From contig OY754980.1 in assembly GCA_963576475.1 (NCBI GenBank), positions 5,256,790 through 5,320,789 of the forward strand: 64,000 nucleotides of DNA. Direction: 5' to 3'. The notes under the pieces are model-generated. The model saw nothing but the letters and a program-made list of their open reading frames with translations, was not told the DNA's origin and did no database searches. Source of the DNA: Molanna angustata. Taxonomy: Eukaryota > Arthropoda > Insecta > Trichoptera > Molannidae. Of this stretch, positions 21,735-33,252 are shown piece after piece (the first letter of the stretch is position 1; every line of letters begins with the position of its first letter). The translations under genes were made by a program, and so were the position numbers.

Positions 21735-22690
21735 TAAAATATATATTTATTACATTTAATTTTAAAATTACGTGCGTGGAAAGGGGTTTATACGTGATAT
21801 AAATTATCGGAAACCCAAAATTTGTTGATATTTTTTTGCATTTCAAGATCAAACTTGATTTAAAATAAAAACGTTGTTGCCAACTCTAAACTGTCCACAC
21901 CATAGTAATTGTTCATTTTTTCTTCTTGAAAGGTACTGACAATCTCTAAATGCATTTTATGAAGTACATTTCTATTAGATCCTTAAACATAATATATAAA
22001 ATTCCCAGAGGACAAAAGTTTTCACAATACACCTTATGCACAAAAACATTGTCACGAAAATCATTGTATGCATTTTCTATAAGATACCTTTAGAGAAGTT
22101 TTAAGTAAAATTGCATTATAAGCAAGATGAGCATGTATGAGACAGTGTATCATTGTTGATATGTCAAGATAGAAGAATGCGGTGTTCGGTTCTCACTGCC
22201 TACCCCTTGAGGAAGATAGAAGTGGAGAGTGAAAAATACATTTGTCTATAGAGACACATACAATATCAATATGAATTTGATCACTCAATTTTTCCATACA
22301 GAAGCTATTTTACTTCTGTTATATACATTTTTCATACAAATGTGAAATTTATTTCACATTGATATGGCAAATCATAACTCTCCACTATTCCATAGTGTGG
22401 AGAGTACAAAAACTCTCAAGAATATTCTCTTTGATTTTATGCATTCTTTATTAGCATAAAAGATATAGTTATTGAGATATTGCTCTACAACATATAGTTA
22501 TGGATTGTAGCGGAATTCATTTAAATTGCTAAAAATTGTGTGACGAACATTCACTACAGACATTTTGATAATACTTGTATTTTTTTTAAACACACTGTAT
22601 TTTTTTAAACATAATTGAAATATTTGATTTCAAATTTGGATGTTCAGTTTTATATGCTCTTTTAAGTACCATTTATAATATTGTTGCACA
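21735..22690 (+). repeat. Dispersed repeat family C, copy 2 (split)
   Basis: The flanks 21735-21890 and about 22430-22690 match 5165-5640 in order. The roughly 540 bp between are absent from copy 1. That insert contains a LINE-W 3' end (22155-22205: ggtgttcggttctcactgcc) and a palindrome around 22380 (actctccactattccatagtg). Confidence 0.5.
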
Positions 22691-22824
22691 GTAGATATGT
22701 ATTTTTCTTTAACGTGTTCTGTATTTGAATTTACCTTTATTTGTTGTATAAAACAACTGTGTCGTACTTCAGACTACAATGTGTTTGACAGTTTGAAAAT
22801 AAACAGTATATTCCACACAGAATT

Positions 22825-23165
22825 TGAATACTTGTTAGTGAAGAGTTTAGCGTTGGCTACAACCCACTCGTTTTTTAAATATTTTTCAATAAAACTTGTA
22901 TATAACAATACTTTGAATGTCAGTAGACTGTTTTTTTATATTTCAAAAACCATAAAATGCTTGTGATAAGAAATTGAGTAGGTCAATATAACAAGTTAAA
23001 TTATACCCCATGATAACATTAACCCTTTTTCTATTTTTAACTTTAAAGTGTTTTTTTTTTATTCTGTTTTCTAGCTGATCATGATTTTACTCTCTTATAT
23101 CCGTTGTAAGTTCATCGAAAACGAGTGGGTTGTGGCCAATTCTTAACTCCTCACTAACAAGTCAC
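22825..23165. repeat. Inverted repeat pair of family B ends
   Basis: The left arm gttggctacaacccactcgt (22852) faces aacgagtgggttgtggcca (23119), about 250 bp apart. The right arm is also the start of the family B copy that follows. This gives either a separate MITE or two abutting copies. Confidence 0.45.
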
Positions 23166-23647
23166 TCTACAAAGAATTTAAATTTTGTATGGAAAATATT
23201 CAGCATTTTCATAAAATGAGTTTGTTTAGTCAAATATTTTATTATGAAAACTTGATAACTCTTCAATGCCATTTTATGAAAGTGATGTGACTTTATACCA
23301 ATTTGAAAATAAAAATTTCAAATTTTAAGTTTCCTGAGTTTGGGGTCACTTTCAAATATTTGACAGTTTAAAAATTGAGAAGCACTATTCAGATATCCTT
23401 CAAAATCTAATGGGGTCTAAGCGAGTATTAGATATACAAATTTGTAAAATTTGAAAATAATCGAATGAGTACTTTAGTCTATAATCAATAAAGTAAAATA
23501 AACACGCCGTATCATAGCACACAGCACATAGCACACACACAGGTACATTTTGATGAAACTTTCAGAACACAATCTCAGCATAATACTAGTTGATAATCTG
23601 CAATAAAAAATACCCTTAAAATTGTGAAATCATAACTCCCCACTAAT
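23112..23647 (+). repeat. MITE-like repeat family B, copy 2
   Basis: Starts aaaacgagtgggttgtggcc, contains ggggtctaagcgagtattag and a cacagcacatagcacacaca run, and ends tgataatctgcaataaaaaa then atcataactccccacta. The same order occurs at 55338-55857. The second half matches 40250-40599. No frame. Confidence 0.6.
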
Positions 23648-23652
23648 GTAAT

Positions 23653-23768
23653 GGTGCTGCGCAAATGATGTGTTTAATTTTTGGATGTATATATATTTAT
23701 ATTTGTTTCTGGTGCTGCGCAAATGATGTGTTTAATTTTTGGATGTATATATATTTATATTTGTTTCT
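23653..23768. repeat. 58-bp tandem duplication (two exact copies)
   Basis: The unit starting ggtgctgcgcaaatgatgtg occurs at 23653-23710 and again at 23711-23768. Confidence 0.95.
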
Positions 23769-24519
23769 GGTATGGTTTTAATTGACATTCAGGTTCTTTT
23801 AATACCTGTAATATTGCAATTATTTTAAAGATATTAGGTATATACTAAAATCTTGGTACTTTATTCATCAAAAATTAAATGGGTAGGATAATCTCTTGGC
23901 AATTTATACTTATCTAAATTCTAAGATCTATAATATAATTTACAATAAGGTTGGTATGTATTATATAGGTAGTAAATCTACTTTTATAGTAGCTACATAG
24001 TTAAGGATTTGTACACAGAACAAAGAATCTAGCATTAAAGGATCGTGTATTATAAAATGATTGATTTATTGTAAAACCTGTTTACTTGCTGTATGTGTGT
24101 AAATAAATATGTTTCCTTGAAAAGTTCCCAAACGCAGACGGATAATGTACACATACAGTCTAGTCTAGACTGAGTCCTGATTCCATTCAATATTGTGTCC
24201 TTTCTTCAAAAAGGTTGCTAAATAGGTTGGTACTCATTTTACATGAAAAATGTCGAGATATTCCTAAACCGGTAATTTATATTATAGGTATTCAAAGGAA
24301 AGTATTATTGTAAATGTGTATGCCGGCATTATAAGCTGAAGGATCTTTGTTGGAGATTTTGTGTGCCTACATTATAAAATTTTAGAATTCAAAAAGTCTA
24401 CAATTTGTTTTGAATGGAACTTTACAAAGAGCAATATTTTTTTAGGTTATAAAAATCATTACCTAGGTACTTACCTACCTATCTAACAAATATAACAAAG
24501 AATTCATTCATTCACTCGT
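23769..24519. other. Non-coding, nothing recognised
   Basis: AT-rich, without repeats that match elsewhere in the window. Confidence 0.45.
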
Positions 24520-24700
24520 ACCATCACGGCATATCCCACAATGTGGGGTAACCAGCGACAGGTGTGCATTACGTTATAAAAGGTAGTACGAAACATGCGT
24601 GTATGTCCACACACTCGTCTCACATAAAACTACATTCAGAATGTGTGGTGAACCTCATTGCTAAACTTTGTGATATGAAAATTTGCCTGTTATATTTTTC
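24520..24700 (+). repeat. Repeat R, copy 2
   Basis: Starts taccatcacggcatatccca, continues ggggtaaccagcgacagg, acattcagaatgtgtggtga and tgaacctcattgctaaactt. The first word resembles the LINE-W tail, so R may be a retroposed sequence sharing that end. Confidence 0.5.
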
Positions 24701-24702
24701 AT

Positions 24703-24920
24703 ATTATTATTATGATAATAAACACATTCTCGCACCCCGCGCAAATGGCGAGTCTATTGCTACATGGCATAACCATTATTTTCAGCCCAGAGAAACAATA
24801 TTTACATGAGAAATTAATTGAAATTAATTTATCTACTACTGGGGATCGAGCCCAGAACGCTCTCACAGAACAGTTGTTGGTAAACCAAACGGCATACAAA
24901 CGTGCCACGGCGGCTGCGGT
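24703..24920 (-). mobile_element. tRNA-derived SINE, family SINE-B
   Basis: Minus-strand copy with (TTA)n tail at 24703-24715, gcgcaaatggcgagtctatt, cagcccagagaaacaatatt and box B area (ggggatcgagcccagaac on plus). A short insertion (cagttgttggtaaac) separates box B from box A. Confidence 0.75.
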
Positions 24921-25596
24921 CGTCGTCTGTGACGCACCGACTTAGAATAGTGTTTCCACTCTTCCACAAAAACAAAAAGGCGATATTATTCAACATTAAT
25001 ATTGCTCTCTCAAGAGACATTATTGTCATCGGTAGATTGGTCTCACATGGTGGGAAATAAAAAATATATTACTGTCTTTGTCTCAAGATCATTTTCTCTC
25101 TCGCTGAGATGACATCATTTTCATTATTGACTCTTCAAATGTGTATTGCGGACTTTGTTCTCGCTGATGGCATCTTGTTATCTTTTCCTACCCTGTGATC
25201 AATAATGAGTGATGGTTTTATATTTAACACAACTTATTTATGGTACGAGGCATTTATTTATGACTTATGACTATTGTGTCAATATTCCTCGTATTTCGTG
25301 GAAAGGATAAACCATACAAAAGTACCTACTTTAATTGTGATAAATATCCGGCCATATTTTTTTGTGAAAAATAAATAGTACCTACAGGCGTAGTATAGTG
25401 CAAGAATAAATGCTAACGCATATATTTTACTGCCTGAGAAAGTAACAGGCAGACCGCCGATTAGTGAGGCAGGAGCTTCTAACGGATTTTTTGTATAGGT
25501 TTTATAATGGTTTAAATATTCAAAGACTTGTCTTACTATAAGACTACCCAATGTTTTATTAATTTTTTATTTTATTTTATTTAGTATAAGTACGTA
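24921..25596. other. Non-coding, nothing recognised
   Basis: No supported gene. A minus 90-codon frame at 25279-25551 has no recognised domain. Confidence 0.4.
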
Positions 25597-26134
25597 CCTA
25601 CTTACTCCTCGGGAAACTACCAGGTACCATGTAAAATATTAATTTAACACGCACCCAATAACAAGTTGCCACATTCTGGAGACTTTTTTTTGTTTATTTG
25701 GCAATTCACCCTATTTAGAGTGCTATATGCCTTGGAAGAAAATATAAATTAAAAGGGAAGATTAGGAGCAGTTTTGGGAGAGTATTAAAAAGTTCAAGAT
25801 TAAGTTACAGTTCGATGTTGTAGGTTTTTAGAAATTATAACAACAAGACATACTTTTTTTGAATTATTAAGAGATAACAGGCGGGAGATATTAATTGGAG
25901 ATGTATGTACAATGTCGATAAAAGATTGATACAAACCACTGATATTAGAACGGTTATTGCAATTAAAACATATGGTCCAGAGTCTCCTCCTTTCTGGAGA
26001 CTTACGATACCTATTAATCGTCTCACAGATCCAGACCGAAAACATAATTAAAAACTGTGTCTCCACCGGGAATCGATCCCGGGACCTTTGGATCAGCAGG
26101 CAGATATCTAACCAACTGAGCCACGAAGGCCGAC
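25597..26134 (-). mobile_element. SINE-A split by a LINE insertion
   Basis: Minus SINE-A: the head at 26040-26134 has box B (gggaatcgatcccggga on plus) and box A (aaccaactgagcca), and the body end lies at 25597-25685. The two halves join precisely at ttctggagactt, which is present on both sides of the insert (25674-25685 and 25992-26003). Confidence 0.75.
25686..25991 (-). pseudogene. LINE 3' end inserted in SINE-A
   Basis: A 306-bp insert with a poly(A) end (T-run at 25684) and a 12-bp target duplication. On the minus strand it encodes a C-terminal fragment ending at 25800: CFNC, then PINISRLLSLNNS. This resembles the last 60 residues of the LINE ORF2 at 7962 (FFECP, then PINMSHLLSLNSP). 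It is probably a severely truncated relative of that RNase H-bearing LINE group. A 3' untranslated region of about 115 bp follows. Confidence 0.6.
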
Positions 26135-28276
26135 AATAAAATAGCCGAGGTATAAAATTAACGAAAAAAAATATATTAAAATTTAATCTTAAAAAGTGTG
26201 TGTATAAAACCTTTTTATATAACTTTGAAAAGTTAAGTAGGTATGTCGGTACTGCATACCTTTATTTTTTATGAATAAAGTTTAGAACCTTCTCTCTTTG
26301 ATACTGTCTGCTATAAATAAAATATAATTTAAAAATAAACAAAGACAAATAGGTATAAAGTTTTTATAACAAAGGCTCCATTGGGACACGTACTTTAGCA
26401 ATTAGTAAAGAAAATCTAAATGCCTTTTCAAGAATCATAAATATTATATGAAACACGAAACTCCTCAGGCAGAGGCAGGGCCGTCTGATAATTTAAATTT
26501 TGAAATGTTATTTAAAAAAAATATACTTAAAAACAAAAGTATATAATATATATTGAAATAATGATGGTATTTTATTACATAAGTAGGTACATATTATGTC
26601 CTATTCTGATTAGTCTGAATTTATCCGTCTGAATTTTAGGATATGAGAAATGTCAAAAAGTTGATTGCATTTATACGGGACTCATTACGTCACACCACGC
26701 TAATAAAATCCTTTTATCCACGGTCGCTCGTTGGTTATAGACGTTTTCTTACTCTGAAACGAATCAGAATATGGACATAATATACTTGTATAGAAATAAA
26801 TATTTTTATCTATTGAGATAGTAAAAATATTTATCATCTCAATAGATAAATAGATAGGTGGAAGGACAGCTGGGACTCAACCTCGCAGGAGAACAACGTC
26901 TCTGCAAATAACAGGCCCTTAGGCCTAACATAAGAAGAAGAAGAGATAGTAAAAAAATTGTCAAAAAAATATTTTTGAACAGAAATGTTGTTCGCAGTGC
27001 TCTTTTGCACATTTTGTAATGAACAAATGGCGATATTTGATTTTTTTTGAATAATGGATGTTTTCAGTTAGGAGAAGCGACAATCGCTAATTTAAAATAT
27101 TTTTTCCACTGCTAAACATTTAACGCAAGATAAGCCGATAAGTGTTTTGAAAAAAAAATGGATACCTATTAATATATCACCAAAATATTTTTTTTCGTAA
27201 TCTTTATTGCTTACAAACAACACGAGATTGTAAAATATAATTACGCACAAAAAATTGACAGAACTATTCCTACATTCCTAGAAGGTCAATTATAATTCAT
27301 ATGCGGCAGTCAATATTTGTAATAAATTATGATAAAATTTCCTTTAATATTTCTCGTAAAATATCCTTGTATACAACTGATAAAATAAATAAATAAGAGT
27401 ATTATCAAGACCAAAGTATCATAAGTTATCAAAACTATATTCTTAACAATGTCCTGATAAGACGAAATAACTATCGGCGAGATAAATTAAAAAACGTAAT
27501 CTCAATATAGTATATATTTAGAGTATTATTACTTAATTTTCTTGGGTTCTTTCAATTAATGAGCCCCAGACATGAACTAATTTCGCTCATTACACGCGCA
27601 CCCCCCTGAACTGTAATTCTGTACAGCTGGTAACATATTTCACATTACCTACACAAAAGAGAATTGTATTTATAATTCTTACAGTCAGTTTGGAGTTTAA
27701 TTATATATCTACCTTTGATTCGGCGTGCAAAAACGGATTAGCCGGTACAAGCATACATTGTTAATGGATTTATGTATGTGATGCAGTGTTAAACAATTTT
27801 TAATTATCATTTTACATTGACTATAGACGGTTCATAATATAATGTCGATTCACGCTCACAACTCTAAAATTCTAAAACCCACACGCGTTTATAACACATT
27901 TAGAACCCATTTTTATCGTATTCTACGGATGAGCGTATCGCAAGTTTTTTATTCTCCATTACAATGAATTAGTGGATAGTCATGATTTCGCAATTTAATT
28001 AATTCGTTCCAAAAAGGACAATATTTTACATTTGTTTATGAAAGATACCAAAAATGTCTCTTAATATCTGCGAGAACTCTTTTTAGGTATCATGACAAAT
28101 TTTTAACATCTCAATAGAGACGAAGTTGTAATATTATAAGAGAACCAGGAAATCAAGACCTACATGGCCTGCATATTTGTCATAAAATATCATTGACCAT
28201 CATTGACATTGACAGGGAAAAATCTAATGATAGTGTTATTGACAAACTTTTGAAAAAAAAATATTAAAAAAATCTA
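26135..28276. other. AT-rich stretch without genes
   Basis: No gene recognised. It holds a small inverted-repeat element at about 26590-26786 (attatgtcctattctgatt against its near complement), a short hairpin at 26795-26853, and at 26854-26945 a possible LINE end with a (GAA)n tail. Confidence 0.4.
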
Positions 28277-28451
28277 CAGTGTTATTAATAAAAATAAATT
28301 TGGTTCAATTGAACCCGGTTCAAAGTCTTATTCTGAAATTCAAATATTCTCATATAAAAATAAATAATTCTTGTATAAGAATATTTGAATTTCAGAATAA
28401 GACTTTGAACCGGGTTCAATTGAACCAAATTTATTTTTATAAATAACACTG
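28277..28451. mobile_element. Palindromic MITE (175 bp)
   Basis: Two arms of about 76 bp are near-perfect complements: the left begins cagtgttattaataaaaata and contains ggttcaattgaacccggtt, and the right is its mirror, ending aataacactg. The loop of about 20 nt lies at 28354-28374. It would fold into one long hairpin. Superfamily not assigned. Confidence 0.75.
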
Positions 28452-28520
28452 CTAGAGATTAATGTTGGTCCATGACCTTTCATTTTATAGTACATGGAAA
28501 CACCAGCTATGTATTTAGGA

Positions 28521-28736
28521 TTTATAATAATAATAATAATGAACAATTCCTTGCACCCTGCGCAAGTGGCGAGTTTATTGCCGTATGGTAATTTCTTCCA
28601 ACTAACCAGTGTTTCCAACCCAGAGAAGCAATATTTGGGTGAGAAAATAAATTTAAATAAATTTCTCCTCTGCTGGGAATCGAACCCAGAACGCCCGCAC
28701 AGAAACCGAAAGGCCTACCAACAGTGCCATGGCGAG
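28521..28736 (-). mobile_element. tRNA-derived SINE, family SINE-B
   Basis: Minus-strand copy with a (TTA)n tail at 28521-28540, ccctgcgcaagtggcgag, ccaactaaccagtgtttcc, and box B complement gggaatcgaacccagaacg. The 5' end shares tggcgaggatttgggtcca with 29038-29052 next door. Confidence 0.8.
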
Positions 28737-28984
28737 GATTTGGGTCCATACTACCCTAACTAAGAATGGGGAAGAATATGCGATCTAGTGTACGAACAAA
28801 AAAATATACTAAAAAACTATTTTATTATATTATTCGTTTTGTATTTGTCTTGTGGTCTAAAACCAGAGAATAATTCTTTTTTTCTTTTAATATAATAAAT
28901 ATTTAGTACATATTCAAACTCGGAAACCAATTTCTTCTTTAGTTTTTTATTATAACCTATTTTAATTTAAGTAGTATGGATCCT
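28737..28984. other. AT-rich spacer
   Basis: No gene seen. Confidence 0.4.
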
Positions 28985-29340
28985 ATTTAAGTTTTTTTTT
29001 TTTTTTTTAACATGTCTACGTAGGGGACGCCAGCTATTAGGATTTGGGTCCATTTTACTCTTCCGAAGAAGCGCACTACGTAGCGTCGGGAGGGGTTTGC
29101 AATCTAGAAAAGAGTTTATTAATTCGGATTTTAAAAAGACCCGGGTTGTACGAAGGTGGAAACACAGAATTCGGAAGATCGTTCCACAGTCGGGCTGCTG
29201 TATTAATAAAGGAGTTCGAGAAGCGACTTGTTCGTATATGTTGAAGGTCCACTGTGAATGGGTGCTGCGATTGAGTAAAGCGAGTGACTGTTGCGAGTGG
29301 GTGGAGGAGGGACCAAAGATGCAAGTTCTTCTGAGCAATT
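28985..29340 (-). pseudogene. LINE 3' end, jockey/CR1-like RT C-terminus
   Basis: Poly(A) tail (T-run at 28990-29008). Upstream on the minus strand a frame at 29324-29076 reads HPFTVDLQHIRTSRFSNSF, then RLWNDLPNSVFPPSYN, then LFKIRINK, the standard C-terminal motif of jockey/CR1-like reverse transcriptases. All catalytic parts are missing. Confidence 0.7.
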
Positions 29341-29426
29341 CCCGTGGTAGTATCTATAGAATAAACTTAAAAAAAAGTATTATAAACTTGATTTTAATTT
29401 ATTAAAATCAAGTTTTATTTTTTTCG

Positions 29427-29765
29427 TTCCTCTTTTATCAGCCTTGTATACTTTTTTGTCAGACGGTCATCACTCATTCTTTCTATGTGGCCGAACCACC
29501 TTAGGGCATTTATTTTCATCTTACTTCCAATATTTCTTTCAATGATACATTCTCGTCTAATATACGATACGACACGTTGGTACGATCACATAAATGGGAT
29601 TTTGAAAGATGGAGATGTTAGATGTAAGAATAATAGAAGAGCGTGTATGAGATGATGTATGGACGTGAATAAAGCGAGGAATGTATGTCAAGAGAGAGGA
29701 GTCTGGCGTTCGGTTCTCTCTGCCTACCCAAAATAGGTAAATGGCGTGATGGTATGGTATGGCTG
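29427..29765. pseudogene. LINE-W copy 3 with 5' inversion (twin priming)
   Basis: 29427-29568 matches, inverted, 7393-7535 of LINE-W copy 1. 29570-29765 matches 7556-7745 in direct orientation and ends in the ggtatggtatgg tail. Flanking words tttaatttatta (29393-29404 and 29766-29777) look like a 12-bp target duplication. An inverted 5' block joined to a direct 3' block is the product expected from twin priming. Confidence 0.65.
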
Positions 29766-29777
29766 TTTAATTTATTA

Positions 29778-30650
29778 TAAATCCTATTTTAGTTTACTTT
29801 TATGATTTTCTTTCCGATAAATTCATAAATGTCACGGACAAACATTAAAAATAATGAATTAGTAAAATTGAAAAATAAATTTCAGAAACTTTATATAATA
29901 ATTTATACCTACACACATTTAAATAGTTAAGTTATTAATTATGATTTATAATATTCTCGTTGTGAATAATGTAAACATTGAAATTATAAATTCATTTGAA
30001 TTGTTTAGTATACCTACCTACCTATGCAATAATAATAATAAATTATTGCCCTTCTAGGAATTCTTAGGAGTAACATTTTGGGATTTTACTATCCGCACTA
30101 AAATATTTCATGAATGAAAATTTTACGAATCAACATTCTAAACAAATCCATTTTATAGTTGACAGCTGTCTCCTATTTAGCTTTAATATTTTATATATTT
30201 TTCTAGGAAACTGGAATAATGATTATAGTACTACCCAAAACTAAATTCAAATTTATTAATTTATAACCATCCATGTTTTTTTTCTGTAGACATTATGTAA
30301 GTGTGTAGAGTTTTGATATTATAAATAAAATAGGTACACACTATACTTCTTCAGTTAGTCAGAAAGGTAAAACAAAGAAACTTGAACAACAGAACATGAA
30401 TATATTTAGGTGAGGTCATCACAAAAACGACGCTATAAAAATCATCTTAATTTATTATATTATGATACTATGAGGTGATAGATGCGTGTCTATATAGAAA
30501 AATGTGGCGTTCGGTTGTCTCTGCCAACTAACTCGATCATGATCATGCATTTATCATCACTAATTCGAACACAGTGGTAATAATGATGCCATCATCTTCG
30601 GTTCAATCCTCAACAAAACTTAATGTGAAGCATAGACAATTTATAAATTT
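29778..30650. other. AT-rich stretch, nothing recognised
   Basis: No gene. A small LINE-W end word (tgtggcgttcggttgtctct) lies at 30503. Confidence 0.45.
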
Positions 30651-30870
30651 GTCGGCCTTCGTGACTCATTTGATTATGTATCTGATATGCAAATGTCCCG
30701 GGTTCGATTCCCGAACACAGAGACACAGTTTTCAATTGTGTTTTCAGTCTGGATCTGTGAACCGATTCATATTATCTCCAGAATATGGCAACTTGTTATT
30801 GGGAGCATGTTAAATTATTATTTAATATGGTAGCTATTAGTTGCCCGAGATGTACCTAATATAAAATAAA
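30651..30870 (+). mobile_element. tRNA-derived SINE, family SINE-A
   Basis: Starts gtcggccttcgtgactca, with box B cgggttcgattcccga, body cagtctggatctgtgaacc, ggcaacttgttattggga, and the end gcccgagatgtacc with an A-rich tail. Confidence 0.8.
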
Positions 30871-31374
30871 AAATGCACAAAGGGTACCTGCTCTTCCTCC
30901 ACCACCATCCGTTCTGCTCATGGGGATTAAAAACGGCCCCTTGCTAATCTCTGAAAAAACGCAAAAGAGGCCAGAGAACTCTATTATAAAACCTTGCAGA
31001 AACTGCACTTAATGTGCCAAAGATATCTAATTATGTAGAAACAACTGGCTCACCGTTCGTTGAAAGTGAAGATGAGCCAGCTGACACCTGCAATTGTGGA
31101 CTGGCTCGGAGCGCTCGACCTGAGTGTGTGATCGTATTTTGTTTATTTTTAACTGTGTTTTTGTTAGTTTGATTTTGATGTATTCACTATGTCATACGAT
31201 AAATAAATAAGAGTGAACTGTATTTTTGACAGAAAGTCTTGAAAGCCCTAAAGTTGTTCTTCGTGGCTACAAGGTCCGCAAGTCCAAAGAAATTCCCTAG
31301 GAAACCATTGTAGAGTTCTCGTCGAAACGTTGACTCGGAGAAGTTAGTAGGTACATTCCCATAGGATATGCTCA
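30871..31374. other. Unrecognised, moderately GC-rich stretch
   Basis: 30885-31130 is richer in GC than its surroundings and could be an old LINE fragment, but no frame is open. Nothing else supported. Confidence 0.3.
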
Positions 31375-31546
31375 GGGGAGCAAGTCTGGTTCGACCGACG
31401 AAATCAAAACCCTAGTGATTACCCATATCATGGATATAATTATCGTATGGAGTTCTATGACATCTAAAGATATTATAGAACTTATATCCATTATATGGGT
31501 AATCGTGAGGGTTTTGATTTCGCTGATTGAACCAGACTTGCCCCCC
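31375..31546. mobile_element. MITE with long inverted repeats (172 bp)
   Basis: The arms ggggagcaagtctggttc (31375) and its complement (ending ccccc at 31546) extend inward for about 60 bp through aaatcaaaacccta and gattacccatat. The loop is about 50 nt. Non-coding. Confidence 0.65.
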
Positions 31547-31699
31547 AGAAGTCTGATCAGGGTTATCACAAACTTGACATGTGTACGAATCTTGATAGTA
31601 AGCCGTACGTACAAAAATATCAACATATTATTAGAAGTTTAATGAAATTTACATTCAATAAATTTGACTCCTTTGAGCCACCTTTGGTGAACTCGCTTG
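31547..31699. other. Short spacer
   Basis: No supported feature. Confidence 0.3.
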
Positions 31700-32150
31700 A
31701 ATCATCAAGTCTCCAAAGTACGCCAATTATCTTAAAAATAAAGTTTTTGACGCAGAACTATGGCTGTGAATCTTTTGTGTTTACAAACAAAATGCTACTT
31801 AATTTAGCAGTAACGCAAAGAGCTATGGAAAGGAGAATGCTGGGTATTTCGTTAAGAGATAGAAAAAGTAAGAGAGAAATCCAAATTAACCGACGTTGTC
31901 CAAAAGGTTGCCAAGCAGAAGTGGAGCTGGGCAGGACATGTCGCCCGAGACACAAACTCCAGATGGACTAAGGAAGTGCTGGAATGGCGACCTAGAACGG
32001 GCAAAGAAATGTTGGAAGGCCTCAAACAAGGTGGTCTGATGATATTAAACGAGTTTCTGGAGGCGAATGGATGTGGTCTGTCCAAGATAGGGATCTGTGG
32101 AGGTCTCAAGGAGCCCTTATATCCATTACTGGACGAAGAAAAAGAACACA
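31700..32150 (+). pseudogene. RTE-like LINE 3' end, frameshifted
   Basis: Similar to 3362-3850: the frame at 31579-31971 has AVTQRAMERRMLGISLRDRK, and after frameshifts the word GWAGHVARDTNSRWT can be read out of frame. A second frame from 31976 has LEWRPRTGK. Several indels separate the pieces. The 5' boundary (tctccaaagtacgccaatta) falls at the same place as in the 3362 copy. Confidence 0.65.
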
Positions 32151-32162
32151 ATAAATGGAGCT

Positions 32163-32935
32163 TATACATACATACATACATACCATCACGCCATGTCCCT
32201 CGCGGGGTAGGCAGAGAGAACAGAACGCCACACTATTCTATCTTGACATACATTCACCACCTCGTCAACATTCATGCTACGTCTCATGCATGTTCTTCTA
32301 TTGTTCAGACTCTTATAACATTTCCTTCTTTCAGAATATCGTTCACATGGTCGTGCCATCCTTTTCTTGGGCGCCCCCGACCTCTTTTTCCATTCCTGTC
32401 AGCCTTATATATTTTTTTCGTCAGGCGTTCTTCATTCATTCTTTCCACGTGACCAAACCATCTAAGTGTGTTAACTTTCATTCTAGTTACTACATCTTTC
32501 TTCATCTTACATTCTTTCCTAGTGACCTCATTTCTAACTCTATCATACATCGTTCTATTACAAATTCTTCTTAACGATCTCATTTCCACTGCATTTATTC
32601 TACTTTCATGCGACTTCTGCCATGTCCAGGTTTCACTTGCATACATCAAGGTTGGCACTACAATTGCGTTATGAATGGCAACTTTAGCTTCCTTTGATAC
32701 GTTACGATCATTCATAACTGGTTTAAGTGCTCCATTCACTCTGTTTCCTGCCATAACTCTTCTTTCAATATCCTTATAAGGCCGTCCATTCCGTTGGAAC
32801 ATGTTTCCCAGATAAACATATTCGTCGACTTGTTCAAGCCATTCATTCTCTACTTTTATTTGACACGATGTTCTGCTTTCACACTTTTCAAAGACCATTA
32901 CCTTAAATGGAGCTTCGTTCTACATTATTTGTAAG
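32163..32935 (-). pseudogene. LINE-W copy 4, longest RT remnant
   Basis: The minus frame 32898-32305 gives 197 residues: EYVYLGNMFQRNG, DIERRVMAGN, LMYASETWTWQ, NAVEMRSLRR, TLRWFGHVERM, RPRKGWHDHV. A frameshift near 32310 precedes the final segment (RSVLSAYP) and the tail at 32163. It extends further 5' than copies 1-3 but still lacks the RT palm. Confidence 0.75.
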
Positions 32936-33252
32936 TACCCCATATGTCTACCCCAATAACGGATACATGACGTGATGGTATGTACAATGTACAATGGTAT
33001 GTATGTATGTATAAATAACTATGTATTTTTGCATCATCACCTGATATTACGTGTAGTCATCAAATCTCCATTCACCGACATTTTTGTAAAAAAACATCAT
33101 TGAAAACAGGAAATTACAATTTAATGATAATATACAATCGATCATTAAATTACAATTTATTCATTAAAAATCATGCTGCAATTTTGAAATACATTTATCC
33201 CAAATAAAATTGTAACGATCTATTTGAATGATTCATAAATGTTCTTATATTA
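32936..33252. other. AT-rich spacer
   Basis: No gene seen. Confidence 0.4.

Noticed and set aside
22697..22966. 89-codon plus frame in repeat sequence
   Set aside because: Hydrophobic, Phe/Leu-rich translation of AT-rich DNA, part of it lying in a family B inverted arm.
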